Shown in pieces: positions 25,899 through 33,653 of a DNA stretch of 64,000 nucleotides (positions are counted from its first letter, which is position 1; each line of letters begins with the position of its first letter). Origin of the DNA: Campylobacter sp. MG1 (GTDB lineage Bacteria > Campylobacterota > Campylobacteria > Campylobacterales > Campylobacteraceae). The notes below the pieces were generated by a model. That model did no database searches. It saw only the letters and a program-made list of their open reading frames with translations, and was not told where the DNA came from. The DNA lies in NCBI RefSeq assembly GCF_026616895.1, contig NZ_JANYME010000007.1:1-64000 (forward strand). Direction: 5' to 3'. The position numbers and the translations under genes are program-made.

Positions 25899-27248
25899 AT
25901 GGACTTTTTTAAATTAAAAGAAAATAATACAAATGTCAAAACCGAGTTTAATGCTGCTTTAGCAATATTTTTATCTATGATTTATATTATTCCTACAAAT
26001 GCTTTTATAGTTCATAATGTAGGAATTAGTATAGAAGCATTGATGATAGCTACTACCTTAGTAACTATAATAGCAACCGCATTTACAGGACTTTTTGCTA
26101 ATACTCCAGTTGCTATGAGTACTGGAATGGGGCTTAATGTTTATTTTACATTTTCAATGTGTATAGGACAAAATATACCTTGGCAAACCGCTTTAGGTGC
26201 TGTTTTTATTAGTGGTTTTATATTTTTAGTTCTTTCGTTTACAAATTTTCGTATTTTTATTTTACAAAGTATCCCAGAAGATTTTCGCCGTGCTATTAGT
26301 GCTGGTATAGGTTGTTTTATTGCATTTATGGGAATGAATCAATCAAAAATAGTTCAAGGAGATTCAGTAACACTTATTAAAATAGGAAATTTTGCTGACC
26401 CTAATGTGCTTTTTTGTTTATTTGTTTTATTTTTAATATTATGTTTTTGGGTATGGAAGGTTAAAGCTGGATTTATTTTAGCGGTTTTAATAGGAAGTGT
26501 TGTTGCTTGGACTTTTAACATAGGTGGTGCGACTTTACCTAAAGAATTTGTAGCTATGCCAAATTTTAGTAGTAATGGTGGTTTAATGGAAATTTTTGCA
26601 AAACTTAACATAATGGATGCTTTAAGTTTATCTATAATGCCAGCAGTAATGACGCTTTTTGTAACTCAATTATTTGATAGCATAGGGACAATCACAGGCA
26701 TAGGTATTAGGGGTGGTATATTTAAAAATAAAAAAAGAATTGATGGTAGTGTAGATAAAGTAGGAGATAAAAAAATAGGAAGAACTTTAATAGCTGATGC
26801 TGCTGGAACTTGTGCTGGTGCTATTATAGGGACTTCAACAGCTACTGCTTTCGTTGAAAGTACTGCAGGGGTTGAAGCGGGTGGTAAAACTGGACTTACA
26901 AGTGTATTTGTAGCCTTATTATTTTGCCTTTGTATATTTTTCTTGCCATTTTTTAAAGCTATTCCAGCAAATACCATTTATCCTATTTTGATAATGGTTG
27001 GAATTTTAATGTTTATGGAAGTTAGCAATATTGATTTTAAAGATCCAGCAAATAGCGTTGCAACATTTTTTACAGTAATTATGATGCCGTTTACTTATTC
27101 AATTACCACAGGTATTGCTTTTGGTTTTATTTCTTATGTATTAGTTAGATTATTAAGAAAAGAATTTAATAAGTTAAGTGGTGGTATAATCATCATATCA
27201 ATTATTTGTATGGCAGTATTTTTGCTACAATTTATGAAATTTAATTAA
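25899..27248 (+). CDS. NCS2 purine permease (AzgA/PbuG type)
   Basis: 449 residues from MDFFKLKENN (25899, AAAGGAATTATCCAA ahead); the in-frame ATG at 25857 has no ribosome site. About 12-14 helices. AzgA-group signatures: FNAALAIFLSMIYIIPTN near 20, ANTPVAMSTGMGLNVYFTF near 76, DSIGTITGIG near 265 and GAIIGTSTATAFVESTAGVEAGGKTGL near 310. These proteins import adenine, guanine or hypoxanthine with protons. The phosphoribosyltransferase encoded 10 bases downstream fits purine salvage. Confidence 0.88.
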   Translation: MDFFKLKENNTNVKTEFNAALAIFLSMIYIIPTNAFIVHNVGISIEALMIATTLVTIIATAFTGLFANTPVAMSTGMGLNVYFTFSMCIGQNIPWQTALGAVFISGFIFLVLSFTNFRIFILQSIPEDFRRAISAGIGCFIAFMGMNQSKIVQGDSVTLIKIGNFADPNVLFCLFVLFLILCFWVWKVKAGFILAVLIGSVVAWTFNIGGATLPKEFVAMPNFSSNGGLMEIFAKLNIMDALSLSIMPAVMTLFVTQLFDSIGTITGIGIRGGIFKNKKRIDGSVDKVGDKKIGRTLIADAAGTCAGAIIGTSTATAFVESTAGVEAGGKTGLTSVFVALLFCLCIFFLPFFKAIPANTIYPILIMVGILMFMEVSNIDFKDPANSVATFFTVIMMPFTYSITTGIAFGFISYVLVRLLRKEFNKLSGGIIIISIICMAVFLLQFMKFN

Positions 27249-27258
27249 AGGAAAAACT

Positions 27259-27699
27259 ATGTATCAATATACTTATGATGAATTTAAAAAGGATTTTGTT
27301 CCATTTGCAAAACGTATTAAGGATGAGTTTAATCCAGATGCTTTTGTAGGGGTTGCTCGTGGTGGTCTTACACTTACTCACGCATTAGCAACTGCACTTA
27401 AAAGTAGAAATGCTTATATTTTAAACAGTATTCATTACGATGGACAAAAAAAGTTAGATACTATTGAAATAACAAATATTCCAGACCTTAGTAATGCTAA
27501 AAAAGTTTTATTAATAGATGATATTGTTGATAGTGGTGAAAGTCTAGACGCTATTAAGAAAAAAATTTTAAAACTTTACCCACATTTAGATATTAAATTA
27601 GCTGTTGTATTTTATAAACCTAAAGCTATCATAAAACCTGAATTTTGTATAAAAGAAGCTAAAGAATGGATAAGCTTTTTTTGGGATTTTGAAGAATGA
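27259..27699 (+). CDS. Purine phosphoribosyltransferase
   Basis: 146 residues. The PRPP-binding motif VLLIDDIVDSGESL is near residue 84, the pyrophosphate loop VGVARGGLTLTHAL near 30, and the late EWISFFWDFEE segment resembles xanthine/guanine phosphoribosyltransferases. It converts an imported purine base to its nucleotide. Sandwiched between the purine permease and a HIT-like gene (overlap 4 bases). The exact base cannot be read from sequence. Confidence 0.85.
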   Translation: MYQYTYDEFKKDFVPFAKRIKDEFNPDAFVGVARGGLTLTHALATALKSRNAYILNSIHYDGQKKLDTIEITNIPDLSNAKKVLLIDDIVDSGESLDAIKKKILKLYPHLDIKLAVVFYKPKAIIKPEFCIKEAKEWISFFWDFEE

Positions 27700-28064
27700 T
27701 TTATGAAAATAGTTTTTGCTATATTAAACGCCATGAGAGTTCTATTCCGTGGCTAGAAATTCATGCAAAAGATGGATATAAAGAACTTAGTGATAATGAA
27801 GAAATAAGTTTAAAAATCTTTAAATTAGCTATTCTTATAGAAAAAGAAATGATTAAATTTTATAATCCAACTAAGATTAATCATGCATCGTTTGCAAATT
27901 ACTTGCCTAAAGCTCACTGGCATATAATGGCTAGATTTAGTGATGATGGATTTTATCCTGAAAGTATGTGGGGAATTAGACAAAATGATGGCAAGGACTA
28001 TAGTAAAGATTTTGATAAATTTATAAATATTTTATTAGATGAGGTTAAAAAACAAGGCTTTTAA
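27696..28064 (+). CDS. HIT-like (Ap4A hydrolase type) protein with altered first His
   Basis: 122 residues. Short HIT-fold protein: NSFCYIKRHESSIPWLEIH at the start, NHASFANYLPKAHWHIMARF near residues 60-79, then DDGFYPESMWG. The usual H-x-H-x-H box of the HLHWHVIPRF group reads K-A-H-W-H here, so the central His that acts as nucleophile is kept but the first is Lys. Probably a nucleotide hydrolase or transferase linked to the purine genes it overlaps. The altered box leaves activity uncertain. Confidence 0.7.
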   Translation: MIYENSFCYIKRHESSIPWLEIHAKDGYKELSDNEEISLKIFKLAILIEKEMIKFYNPTKINHASFANYLPKAHWHIMARFSDDGFYPESMWGIRQNDGKDYSKDFDKFINILLDEVKKQGF

Positions 28065-28074
28065 GCTTTGTTTT
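28049..28074. terminator. Bidirectional terminator between the HIT-like gene and znuB
   Basis: AAAACAAGGCTT-TT-AAGCTTTGTTTT, a 12-bp stem with one G-U pair and T-runs, spanning both convergent stop codons. Confidence 0.8.
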
Positions 28075-28864
28075 TTAATATTTTTATTAAGTATGCAATA
28101 GCAAAACCAAAACAAGCTAACATAATGATACAAGCACCGCTACTAAGGGCATAAGCTACACTTAAAATTAATCCACCTAGACAAAAAATAAGTGATAAAA
28201 TACTTGAACTTATCATCATACTAGCTAAACTACTACAAAACATTGACGAAATATAACTTGGGATACAAAGCAAGGCTAAAATTAAGACCATTCCAACAAC
28301 TCTTAAGCTAATTACTATACAAACAGCTGAAGCAACGATTAGCATATAATAGATAAAATTTGCATTTACACCACAAACTTGACAAAATTCCTTATCAACA
28401 CTAACACCAACTAATTGTTTATAAAAAATAATTGTCATTAGTATAAATACAATATTAGCGATAAACATTGTTATTAAATCAATATTTTCAACAGCCACAA
28501 TGGCACCGAATAAATAGCTAAAAATTATAGTATTTGAATTTGGGCTTAAATCGCTAAGTAATATTCCAACACTCATTCCAAATGCCCATACTACGCCTAT
28601 TACAGCATCTTGATTTTGATAATTTTTTGATAAATATGCTATTAAAATAGCACAAAACACTACAAACCCTAAGGAGCTTAGCATTGTATTTATTCCAAAA
28701 TATAAAGAAATTCCAAGCCCACCATAAGCAGCGTGAGAAATTCCACCTACCATTGCTACAAGACGATTGGTAAAAACTAACGAGCCAATTATCCCACATG
28801 CAATACTAACTAAAATTGTAGCTAATATCGCATTTTGTATAAAATCAAATTTTAGATATTCCAT
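28061..28864 (-). CDS. znuB: Zinc ABC transporter permease ZnuB
   Basis: 267 residues, eight or nine helices, ABC-3 metal permease family. Signatures: GGISHAAYGGLGISLYFG near residue 38 and LRVVGMVLILALLCIPSYIS near 184. It forms the channel loaded by the ZnuA protein encoded upstream. It overlaps znuC by 20 bases and is the last gene of the zinc operon. Confidence 0.92.
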   Translation of the reverse strand: MEYLKFDFIQNAILATILVSIACGIIGSLVFTNRLVAMVGGISHAAYGGLGISLYFGINTMLSSLGFVVFCAILIAYLSKNYQNQDAVIGVVWAFGMSVGILLSDLSPNSNTIIFSYLFGAIVAVENIDLITMFIANIVFILMTIIFYKQLVGVSVDKEFCQVCGVNANFIYYMLIVASAVCIVISLRVVGMVLILALLCIPSYISSMFCSSLASMMISSSILSLIFCLGGLILSVAYALSSGACIIMLACFGFAIAYLIKILKNKA

Positions 28865-29570
28865 AATTTTTCCATAGTTCTAATTCACATAAATGTTCTT
28901 TATGATTTGCTAAATGTAATAAGCGATTTTTATCAATTCCACAAATATCATTATGAATGTAACAGGTTTTTTGTATATTTATTATTTTATTTGCATATGA
29001 GCTAAGCAACATTACATCATGACATACACAAAGAATACAAATTCCATTATCATTTAATTTTTTTAATAATTCAAAAATTTCAATTTGTCCTTTAGCGTCA
29101 ATACTAGCAGTTGGTTCATCTAATAATAACAAATCACAGCCACTTAAGATTGCTCTAGCTATTAATACGCGTTGTTGCTGACCACCGCTAAGATTTGTAA
29201 ATTTTTTATTGACATAATCTTTCATTCCTACTAATTCTAAACACTTTGTTGCTTCAAGTTTATCTTGCTTTGATGAAAAAAAGAAAGCAAATTTATTTAA
29301 TTTTCCAGTTAAAACTAAATCAATTACGCTAATAGGAAATGTTGGGTTTATTTTGTGTGCTTGAGGGACATAGCTTGTTTTTTTTGCATTTATAGTAATT
29401 TTTCCGCTATTAGGTTTTAATATACCTAATATTAGTTTTAACATTGTGCTTTTACCACCACCATTAGCACCAATAATTCCAGCAAAATCGTTTTTTTCTA
29501 TCTCGTAATTAATGTTTTCTAATACTAATTGATTTGAGTATGAGAAATTTACATTTTCTATTTTTATCAT
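28845..29570 (-). CDS. znuC: Zinc ABC transporter ATPase ZnuC
   Basis: 241 residues. Walker A GANGGGKSTM near residue 34, signature LSGGQQQRVLIARAI near 128, Walker B LLLLDEPTASID near 148 and switch His in ILCVCHDVMLLS. C-terminal tail has His/Cys (HNDICGID, HLANHKEHLCELE) as often in metal ATPases of this group. It overlaps the ZevAB-like gene by four bases. Confidence 0.93.
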   Translation of the reverse strand: MIKIENVNFSYSNQLVLENINYEIEKNDFAGIIGANGGGKSTMLKLILGILKPNSGKITINAKKTSYVPQAHKINPTFPISVIDLVLTGKLNKFAFFFSSKQDKLEATKCLELVGMKDYVNKKFTNLSGGQQQRVLIARAILSGCDLLLLDEPTASIDAKGQIEIFELLKKLNDNGICILCVCHDVMLLSSYANKIINIQKTCYIHNDICGIDKNRLLHLANHKEHLCELELWKNYGISKI

Positions 29571-30874
29571 TGTGACAATCCTATAAATAATCCTAAAAAG
29601 AATACAAAAACTAAACTTAAAATTTCTATTTTTTTAGAAAATGTAAATCTAGTTACTATAAATGCACTTAAAAATATAGCCAAACTCATTCCTAATGCAA
29701 TTAAAATAGCACAAATGAATGCTTTAGCACCTAGGCTAGATAATAAACCTAATACTAAAATAAGTCCAGGGCAAGGCATTAAACCTATTATAAATGCTGA
29801 AAAATTATCTAATGTATTAGGGCTTTTAATTATTTTTAAAATTTTACTATCTTGTTTTTTAATGCTAAAATTTTTTAAATTTGTTATATTGTTTGATTGT
29901 GTAATTTTAGTTGTTTTTATTTTATGAATTTTAATATATAGTAAAATCAATGCTAAAAAAGATATCAATAATCCTGAAATTCTACCTAGATTAAGTAGGT
30001 CAAATATTGATAAAAAGCTAGATATTATAAATGCTGAAATAAGATGAAAAAATCCAACTTTTAAAGCAAAGCCAATTATTTTTCTTTTTGAATTCATAAA
30101 ATAACTAGCACTTAGAGTTTTTCCATGACTAGGTAATAAAGCGTGTAAAAATCCATATATTAAAGCTAGTGGATAAAATAAAATATTATTTTCTTTAAGT
30201 AATAAAATTAATTTTTCCTGTAGTAAAACTAAAAAATCTAATATATTTTTATATATTTTTTTTAAGCTTTGTATTAATTCATTATTAGTTTCTTTTTGCA
30301 CTATTTTAATTATTTGTTTTTTATCTTTAATTTGTGTTTTATTTGATACTATTTGATAATAAGCAGCGTTTAAATTTATATTTTCATCAATTATAAAATT
30401 ATCTAGTTTATAGGTATTTTCCTTAATTAAAAAATTAAAAAATCCGTCCTCATCTTTTATATTAAACACTAATACTCTATCAATTTGTGGTGTAAAATCA
30501 TAATCTAAATCGTATTCTAAGAATAAAACTTTATCAAATTTAACATTAACATTTTTTACATTAAAATTTATTTTTTGAGTTTCACCTAATGGTAAATCAT
30601 AATATTTTAATGAGGTTAAAAAATTTTTAGGTATTAAATAATCAAGTAAATTTACTCTTATTTCTATTAATTCTTTTCCATCTAATTTTTTATCATTATT
30701 TTTATCAAAACCATCTAATAATGTCTGTGAAAAATTAGATGAAAATTCCCATTTGATTGATTTTCCCATAAAACTTACATGTGCTGTAGGTGTATATAAA
30801 GCACACAAAGCACATGCAAATATTTTTAAATTTAAAAAATTAATTAGAACAATTATCTTTAAGAATTTTAGCAA
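29567..30874 (-). CDS. ZevA-ZevB-like fusion: DUF1007 domain plus NicO-family permease
   Basis: 435 residues. TTG start at 30874 inside the end of znuA, preceded by a strong GAGGAG; no ATG fits and the signal helix (FLKIIVLINFLNLKIFA) needs this start. Residues 21-180 form a DUF1007-like periplasmic domain opening with CALCALYTPTAHVSF, with an EF-hand-like loop FDKNNDKKLDGKE at 56-68. Residues 225-435 are a NicO/RcnA-type membrane part with YGFLHALLPSHGKTLSAS (His244, His250) and GLMPCPGLILVLG. In Haemophilus influenzae DUF1007 ZevA and NicO-type ZevB are separate proteins for zinc acquisition; here they are one chain inside the znu operon. A role in zinc entry is inferred from context. Confidence 0.8.
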   Translation of the reverse strand: MLKFLKIIVLINFLNLKIFACALCALYTPTAHVSFMGKSIKWEFSSNFSQTLLDGFDKNNDKKLDGKELIEIRVNLLDYLIPKNFLTSLKYYDLPLGETQKINFNVKNVNVKFDKVLFLEYDLDYDFTPQIDRVLVFNIKDEDGFFNFLIKENTYKLDNFIIDENINLNAAYYQIVSNKTQIKDKKQIIKIVQKETNNELIQSLKKIYKNILDFLVLLQEKLILLLKENNILFYPLALIYGFLHALLPSHGKTLSASYFMNSKRKIIGFALKVGFFHLISAFIISSFLSIFDLLNLGRISGLLISFLALILLYIKIHKIKTTKITQSNNITNLKNFSIKKQDSKILKIIKSPNTLDNFSAFIIGLMPCPGLILVLGLLSSLGAKAFICAILIALGMSLAIFLSAFIVTRFTFSKKIEILSLVFVFFLGLFIGLSQ

Positions 30875-32327
30875 ATTTTATAAGCTCCTCTAGAAAATTA
30901 GGTGCAAGCGGGTCTATTTGTACTATTTTTAAACCACTTTCTTTGTGAATTACATTTATTAGTTTATCACTAAATTGTGGAGCTTTTAAAACAAGACAAA
31001 TCTTTTTATCTTTCGCAGCCTCCACTATTTTTGCTAATTTGTTTGCTTTTATCTCCTTACCTTCAAATTCTACGGTATATTCTGATAAATTATATCTATT
31101 AGCAAAATACCCCCATGAAGGATGCGCACTCACAAAACCTTTCGTTTTTAAATCTTTTGTTAAATCATAAAGTTTTAAATTTAACTCATCAAGTTCTTTT
31201 TGAAATTTTTCTAAATTTATATCTATTTCTTTTGTGTTTTCAGGCATTGCTTCTTTTAGAGCATTAGCTGAATTTTGTGCTATTTGTTTTAATAAAATAG
31301 GGTCAGTCCAAATATGTACATCTAAGCCTGAGTGGTCGTGATGATGACCCTCGTGTCCATCGTCTTTATCGTGATTATGTTCATGATGATTTTCATGATG
31401 ATCGTGATGATTATGTTTGTCATCTTTTTTATGTTCTATATGATGAATTAAATCTTCTTTTATCTCATCAATATTCATATTTTTAGGATAGTATGTAGGC
31501 CAATTTATCATTTCTTCTAATAATTTTTCTTGGCTTTCATCTCCAAAGAATATATGAAAATGTTCTAAATCTTTAGTTGGTGCTATATTATGGTCGCTAA
31601 ATTGAACAAATTTAGGAGTACCATTATTTTGTGTAGCTTCAAATAAATATCTTACACCTTTTTTACCTGATTCGTAGGTTAAAATTTTATATCCTACATA
31701 TTTGTATTGTGATTTTTTGCTAATTCCATTTTTTATAAATTCCATTCCATCTTTATTGATGATTATTTTTTCTACATCGGTTTTATAGCCATCTAAATAG
31801 TAATTTTTATAATAATCTTTAGTTTTATTTTCACTTGCATTAGCTTTTAATTCAAAAAAATCATCTAGTGAGCCATCAAGTGCATAAGGATAAATTGATT
31901 TCCAATCACCATACCAATCGCTTAAATCTCTATTTTTTACATCTTTATCATCAAATTTTCCATTATAAACATCATCGTTATGATTGTGATGATGGTGTTC
32001 ATCTAATTCTATTTGAGAATATTTATTTTTTTTGATACCTTCGTTTGTATGAGCTATTTTTATATTTGTATTTTCAGCAAGTCTTTTAAGCCAAACATCT
32101 TCAACTTCAACACCTATTCCTAAAAAAACTTTAGCTTTGCTAAGTTCTATCATTTGTGCTGGTTTTGGTTCATATGTATGAGGGTCAGCTCCTGCTGGCA
32201 TAAGTACTGTAACTTTTGCATCTGGTAGTAATTTTTTTACTATCATTTCTTGTGGTAATATACTAACTCCTACATTAGTTGCTAAAGCATAGCTCGTAAC
32301 AATGCTTAAAAATAATATTTTTTTCAT
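30840..32327 (-). CDS. znuA: Zinc-binding protein ZnuA with a ZinT domain inserted in its His-rich loop
   Basis: 495 residues from MKKILFLSIV (32327; AAAGG ahead; ATG 32342 possible). Order: signal peptide 1-16; ZnuA N-lobe 17-108 with GADPHTYEPKP (His50); His cluster HHHHNHN 111-117; complete ZinT domain about 134-297; second His/Asp-rich stretch 295-332; ZnuA C-lobe 333-495 with DVHIWTDP (His338), SAHPSWGYFANRYN (His402) and QIDP (Asp472). The four metal ligands of cluster A-I binding proteins are therefore present. The ZinT part has LSDWYGDWKSIYPY, YKTDV, GVRYLFEA and the His triad in FSDHNIAP (His246) and HFHIFFGD (His256, His258). Usual ZnuA is near 300 aa; AdcA of streptococci carries ZinT at its C-terminus, not inside. 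First gene of the operon. Confidence 0.93.
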   Translation of the reverse strand: MKKILFLSIVTSYALATNVGVSILPQEMIVKKLLPDAKVTVLMPAGADPHTYEPKPAQMIELSKAKVFLGIGVEVEDVWLKRLAENTNIKIAHTNEGIKKNKYSQIELDEHHHHNHNDDVYNGKFDDKDVKNRDLSDWYGDWKSIYPYALDGSLDDFFELKANASENKTKDYYKNYYLDGYKTDVEKIIINKDGMEFIKNGISKKSQYKYVGYKILTYESGKKGVRYLFEATQNNGTPKFVQFSDHNIAPTKDLEHFHIFFGDESQEKLLEEMINWPTYYPKNMNIDEIKEDLIHHIEHKKDDKHNHHDHHENHHEHNHDKDDGHEGHHHDHSGLDVHIWTDPILLKQIAQNSANALKEAMPENTKEIDINLEKFQKELDELNLKLYDLTKDLKTKGFVSAHPSWGYFANRYNLSEYTVEFEGKEIKANKLAKIVEAAKDKKICLVLKAPQFSDKLINVIHKESGLKIVQIDPLAPNFLEELIKFAKILKDNCSN

Positions 32328-32367
32328 AATAAAGCCTTTCATTTTTAATGATTTAAAGTGTAGTATA

Positions 32368-32398
32368 AAGTTGCTTAAATGCAACTTAGTTGCATTAA
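32368..32398. promoter_or_regulatory. Overlapping palindromes: probable Zur operator between znuA and zur
   Basis: Two inverted repeats share an arm: AAGTTGC-TTAAAT-GCAACTT (32368-32387) and AATGCAAC-TTA-GTTGCATT (32378-32396, extendable to 32376-32398). They lie 41 bases ahead of znuA and 45 ahead of the divergent Fur-family gene, ideal for joint repression by a zinc-loaded dimer pair. Binding by the adjacent regulator is inference. Confidence 0.6.
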
Positions 32399-32442
32399 TG
32401 TAAGATAGTTTATTTTTAAGTTTTTTATGCTATTATTCCGAA

Positions 32443-32796
32443 ATGAATTCATTAAAATTATTAAAAGAACATGATATTAGTATTACAGAATTTAGAATTT
32501 TATTGTTAGATGAGCTTTTGAAAGCTAAAGAACCTATGTGTTTTGATGAATTTAAAACAAAAGCTAATAAAACTACATTTTATAGAACTATGGAACAATT
32601 TTTGCAAAAAAAAATAGTACATAAAGTAGAACTTGATGGTAAAGGGTATTATCAAATAAATAAAGGCAATAATGCTTTATTTATTTGTGATATTTGTCAT
32701 CATACTCAGGATTTGCCACTTCCAAAAATTGATAAGGTAGAAGTAAATTCTGTGCTTGTAAAAGGAGTTTGTAAAGATTGTAAAGGTAGTGAATGA
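32443..32796 (+). CDS. zur: Fur-family regulator, Zur-like
   Basis: 117 residues, shorter than Fur (156 aa in this window). N-terminal winged helix with NKTTFYRTMEQFLQKKIVHK as recognition region, then a reduced dimerisation domain with two C-x2-C pairs, CDICHHTQDLPLP and CKDCKGSE, that hold the structural zinc. The His-rich regulatory segment of Fur is absent. Divergent orientation to znuA with a shared dyad argues for zinc control. The peroxidase gene it overlaps leaves PerR-like function as an alternative. Confidence 0.75.
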   Translation: MNSLKLLKEHDISITEFRILLLDELLKAKEPMCFDEFKTKANKTTFYRTMEQFLQKKIVHKVELDGKGYYQINKGNNALFICDICHHTQDLPLPKIDKVEVNSVLVKGVCKDCKGSE

Positions 32797-33653
32797 GAAA
32801 AATTATATTATTGTTTTTTTGCATTTATTTATTTGCAGCAAATATTTATAAACCACTTAAAGAAATTCCATATGATGAAGATTTAGCATTAATTGGTAAA
32901 AGGATGTTTTTTGATATAAATTTAAATTCTTCAAAAGTATCTTGCAATACTTGTCATGACTTAAATTTAACTGGTTCAGGTTCTAATAATTCAGGTATAA
33001 ACACTGATAATTTATTAAACCCACCGACTGTTTTAAATATTGCATATTCTAATTTATTTTTTAAAGATGCAAGTGTTAATAACTTATACGAACAAGTAGA
33101 ACAAACTTTATTAAGGGATATGCACTTAGATAAAAATGACCTTGATAATATATTACAAAATAATGTCACATATAATGTTTTATTTGAAAAAGTCGGCTTA
33201 AAGGCAAATACAAATAGTGCTATTTTAGCTCTTGTTGAATTTGAAAAAGCATTAGTAACACTAGATTCACCATTTGATCTTTTTTTAAAAGGAGATTCTT
33301 TGGCTATTAGTGAGAGAGCTAAAAATGGTTTAAAATTATTTAATAAATATGGTTGTTTAGCATGTCATAACGGTGATAATTTTGGGACTAATATGATATC
33401 TAGTGTTAATAATGATTTTTTTCAGCACTGTGAATTTAGTGATAGTGAAATGGTAAAAATACCTACATTAAGAAACATAACATTAACAGCACCATATTCT
33501 TATAATGGTGGTTATCATTATTTAGAGGATATTATAAGAGCAAAAACTGCTTGTCAATTAGGAATTATTATGCCTGATAAAGATGTGGATGATATAATAG
33601 AGTTTTTAAAAACACTAGAAGGAAAAAGACCTAGGATTTTGGATAAACAATGA
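32793..33653 (+). CDS. Di-heme cytochrome c peroxidase-like protein
   Basis: 286 residues with a signal peptide (MRKIILLFFCIYLFA). Two c-type heme sites, CNTCH at 51-55 and CLACH at 188-192, and the domain order match bacterial CcpA/MauG-type peroxidases that remove periplasmic hydrogen peroxide. KIPTLRNITLTAPYSYNGGY carries the typical sequence before the last helix. It is somewhat shorter than classical CcpA. It overlaps the regulator gene by four bases and the next EAL gene by four, so the three form one unit. Confidence 0.88.
   Translation: MRKIILLFFCIYLFAANIYKPLKEIPYDEDLALIGKRMFFDINLNSSKVSCNTCHDLNLTGSGSNNSGINTDNLLNPPTVLNIAYSNLFFKDASVNNLYEQVEQTLLRDMHLDKNDLDNILQNNVTYNVLFEKVGLKANTNSAILALVEFEKALVTLDSPFDLFLKGDSLAISERAKNGLKLFNKYGCLACHNGDNFGTNMISSVNNDFFQHCEFSDSEMVKIPTLRNITLTAPYSYNGGYHYLEDIIRAKTACQLGIIMPDKDVDDIIEFLKTLEGKRPRILDKQ

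Noticed and set aside
26666-26977. 103-codon open frame opposite the purine permease
   Set aside because: Ala/Pro/Val-rich translation is the usual shadow of Gly/Ala-rich membrane helices on the other strand; no ribosome site.
31340-31440. Repetitive CAT/ATG-rich DNA that looks like a short tandem repeat
   Set aside because: It encodes the His/Asp-rich metal loop of ZnuA; the repeat follows from codon use, not from an independent element.
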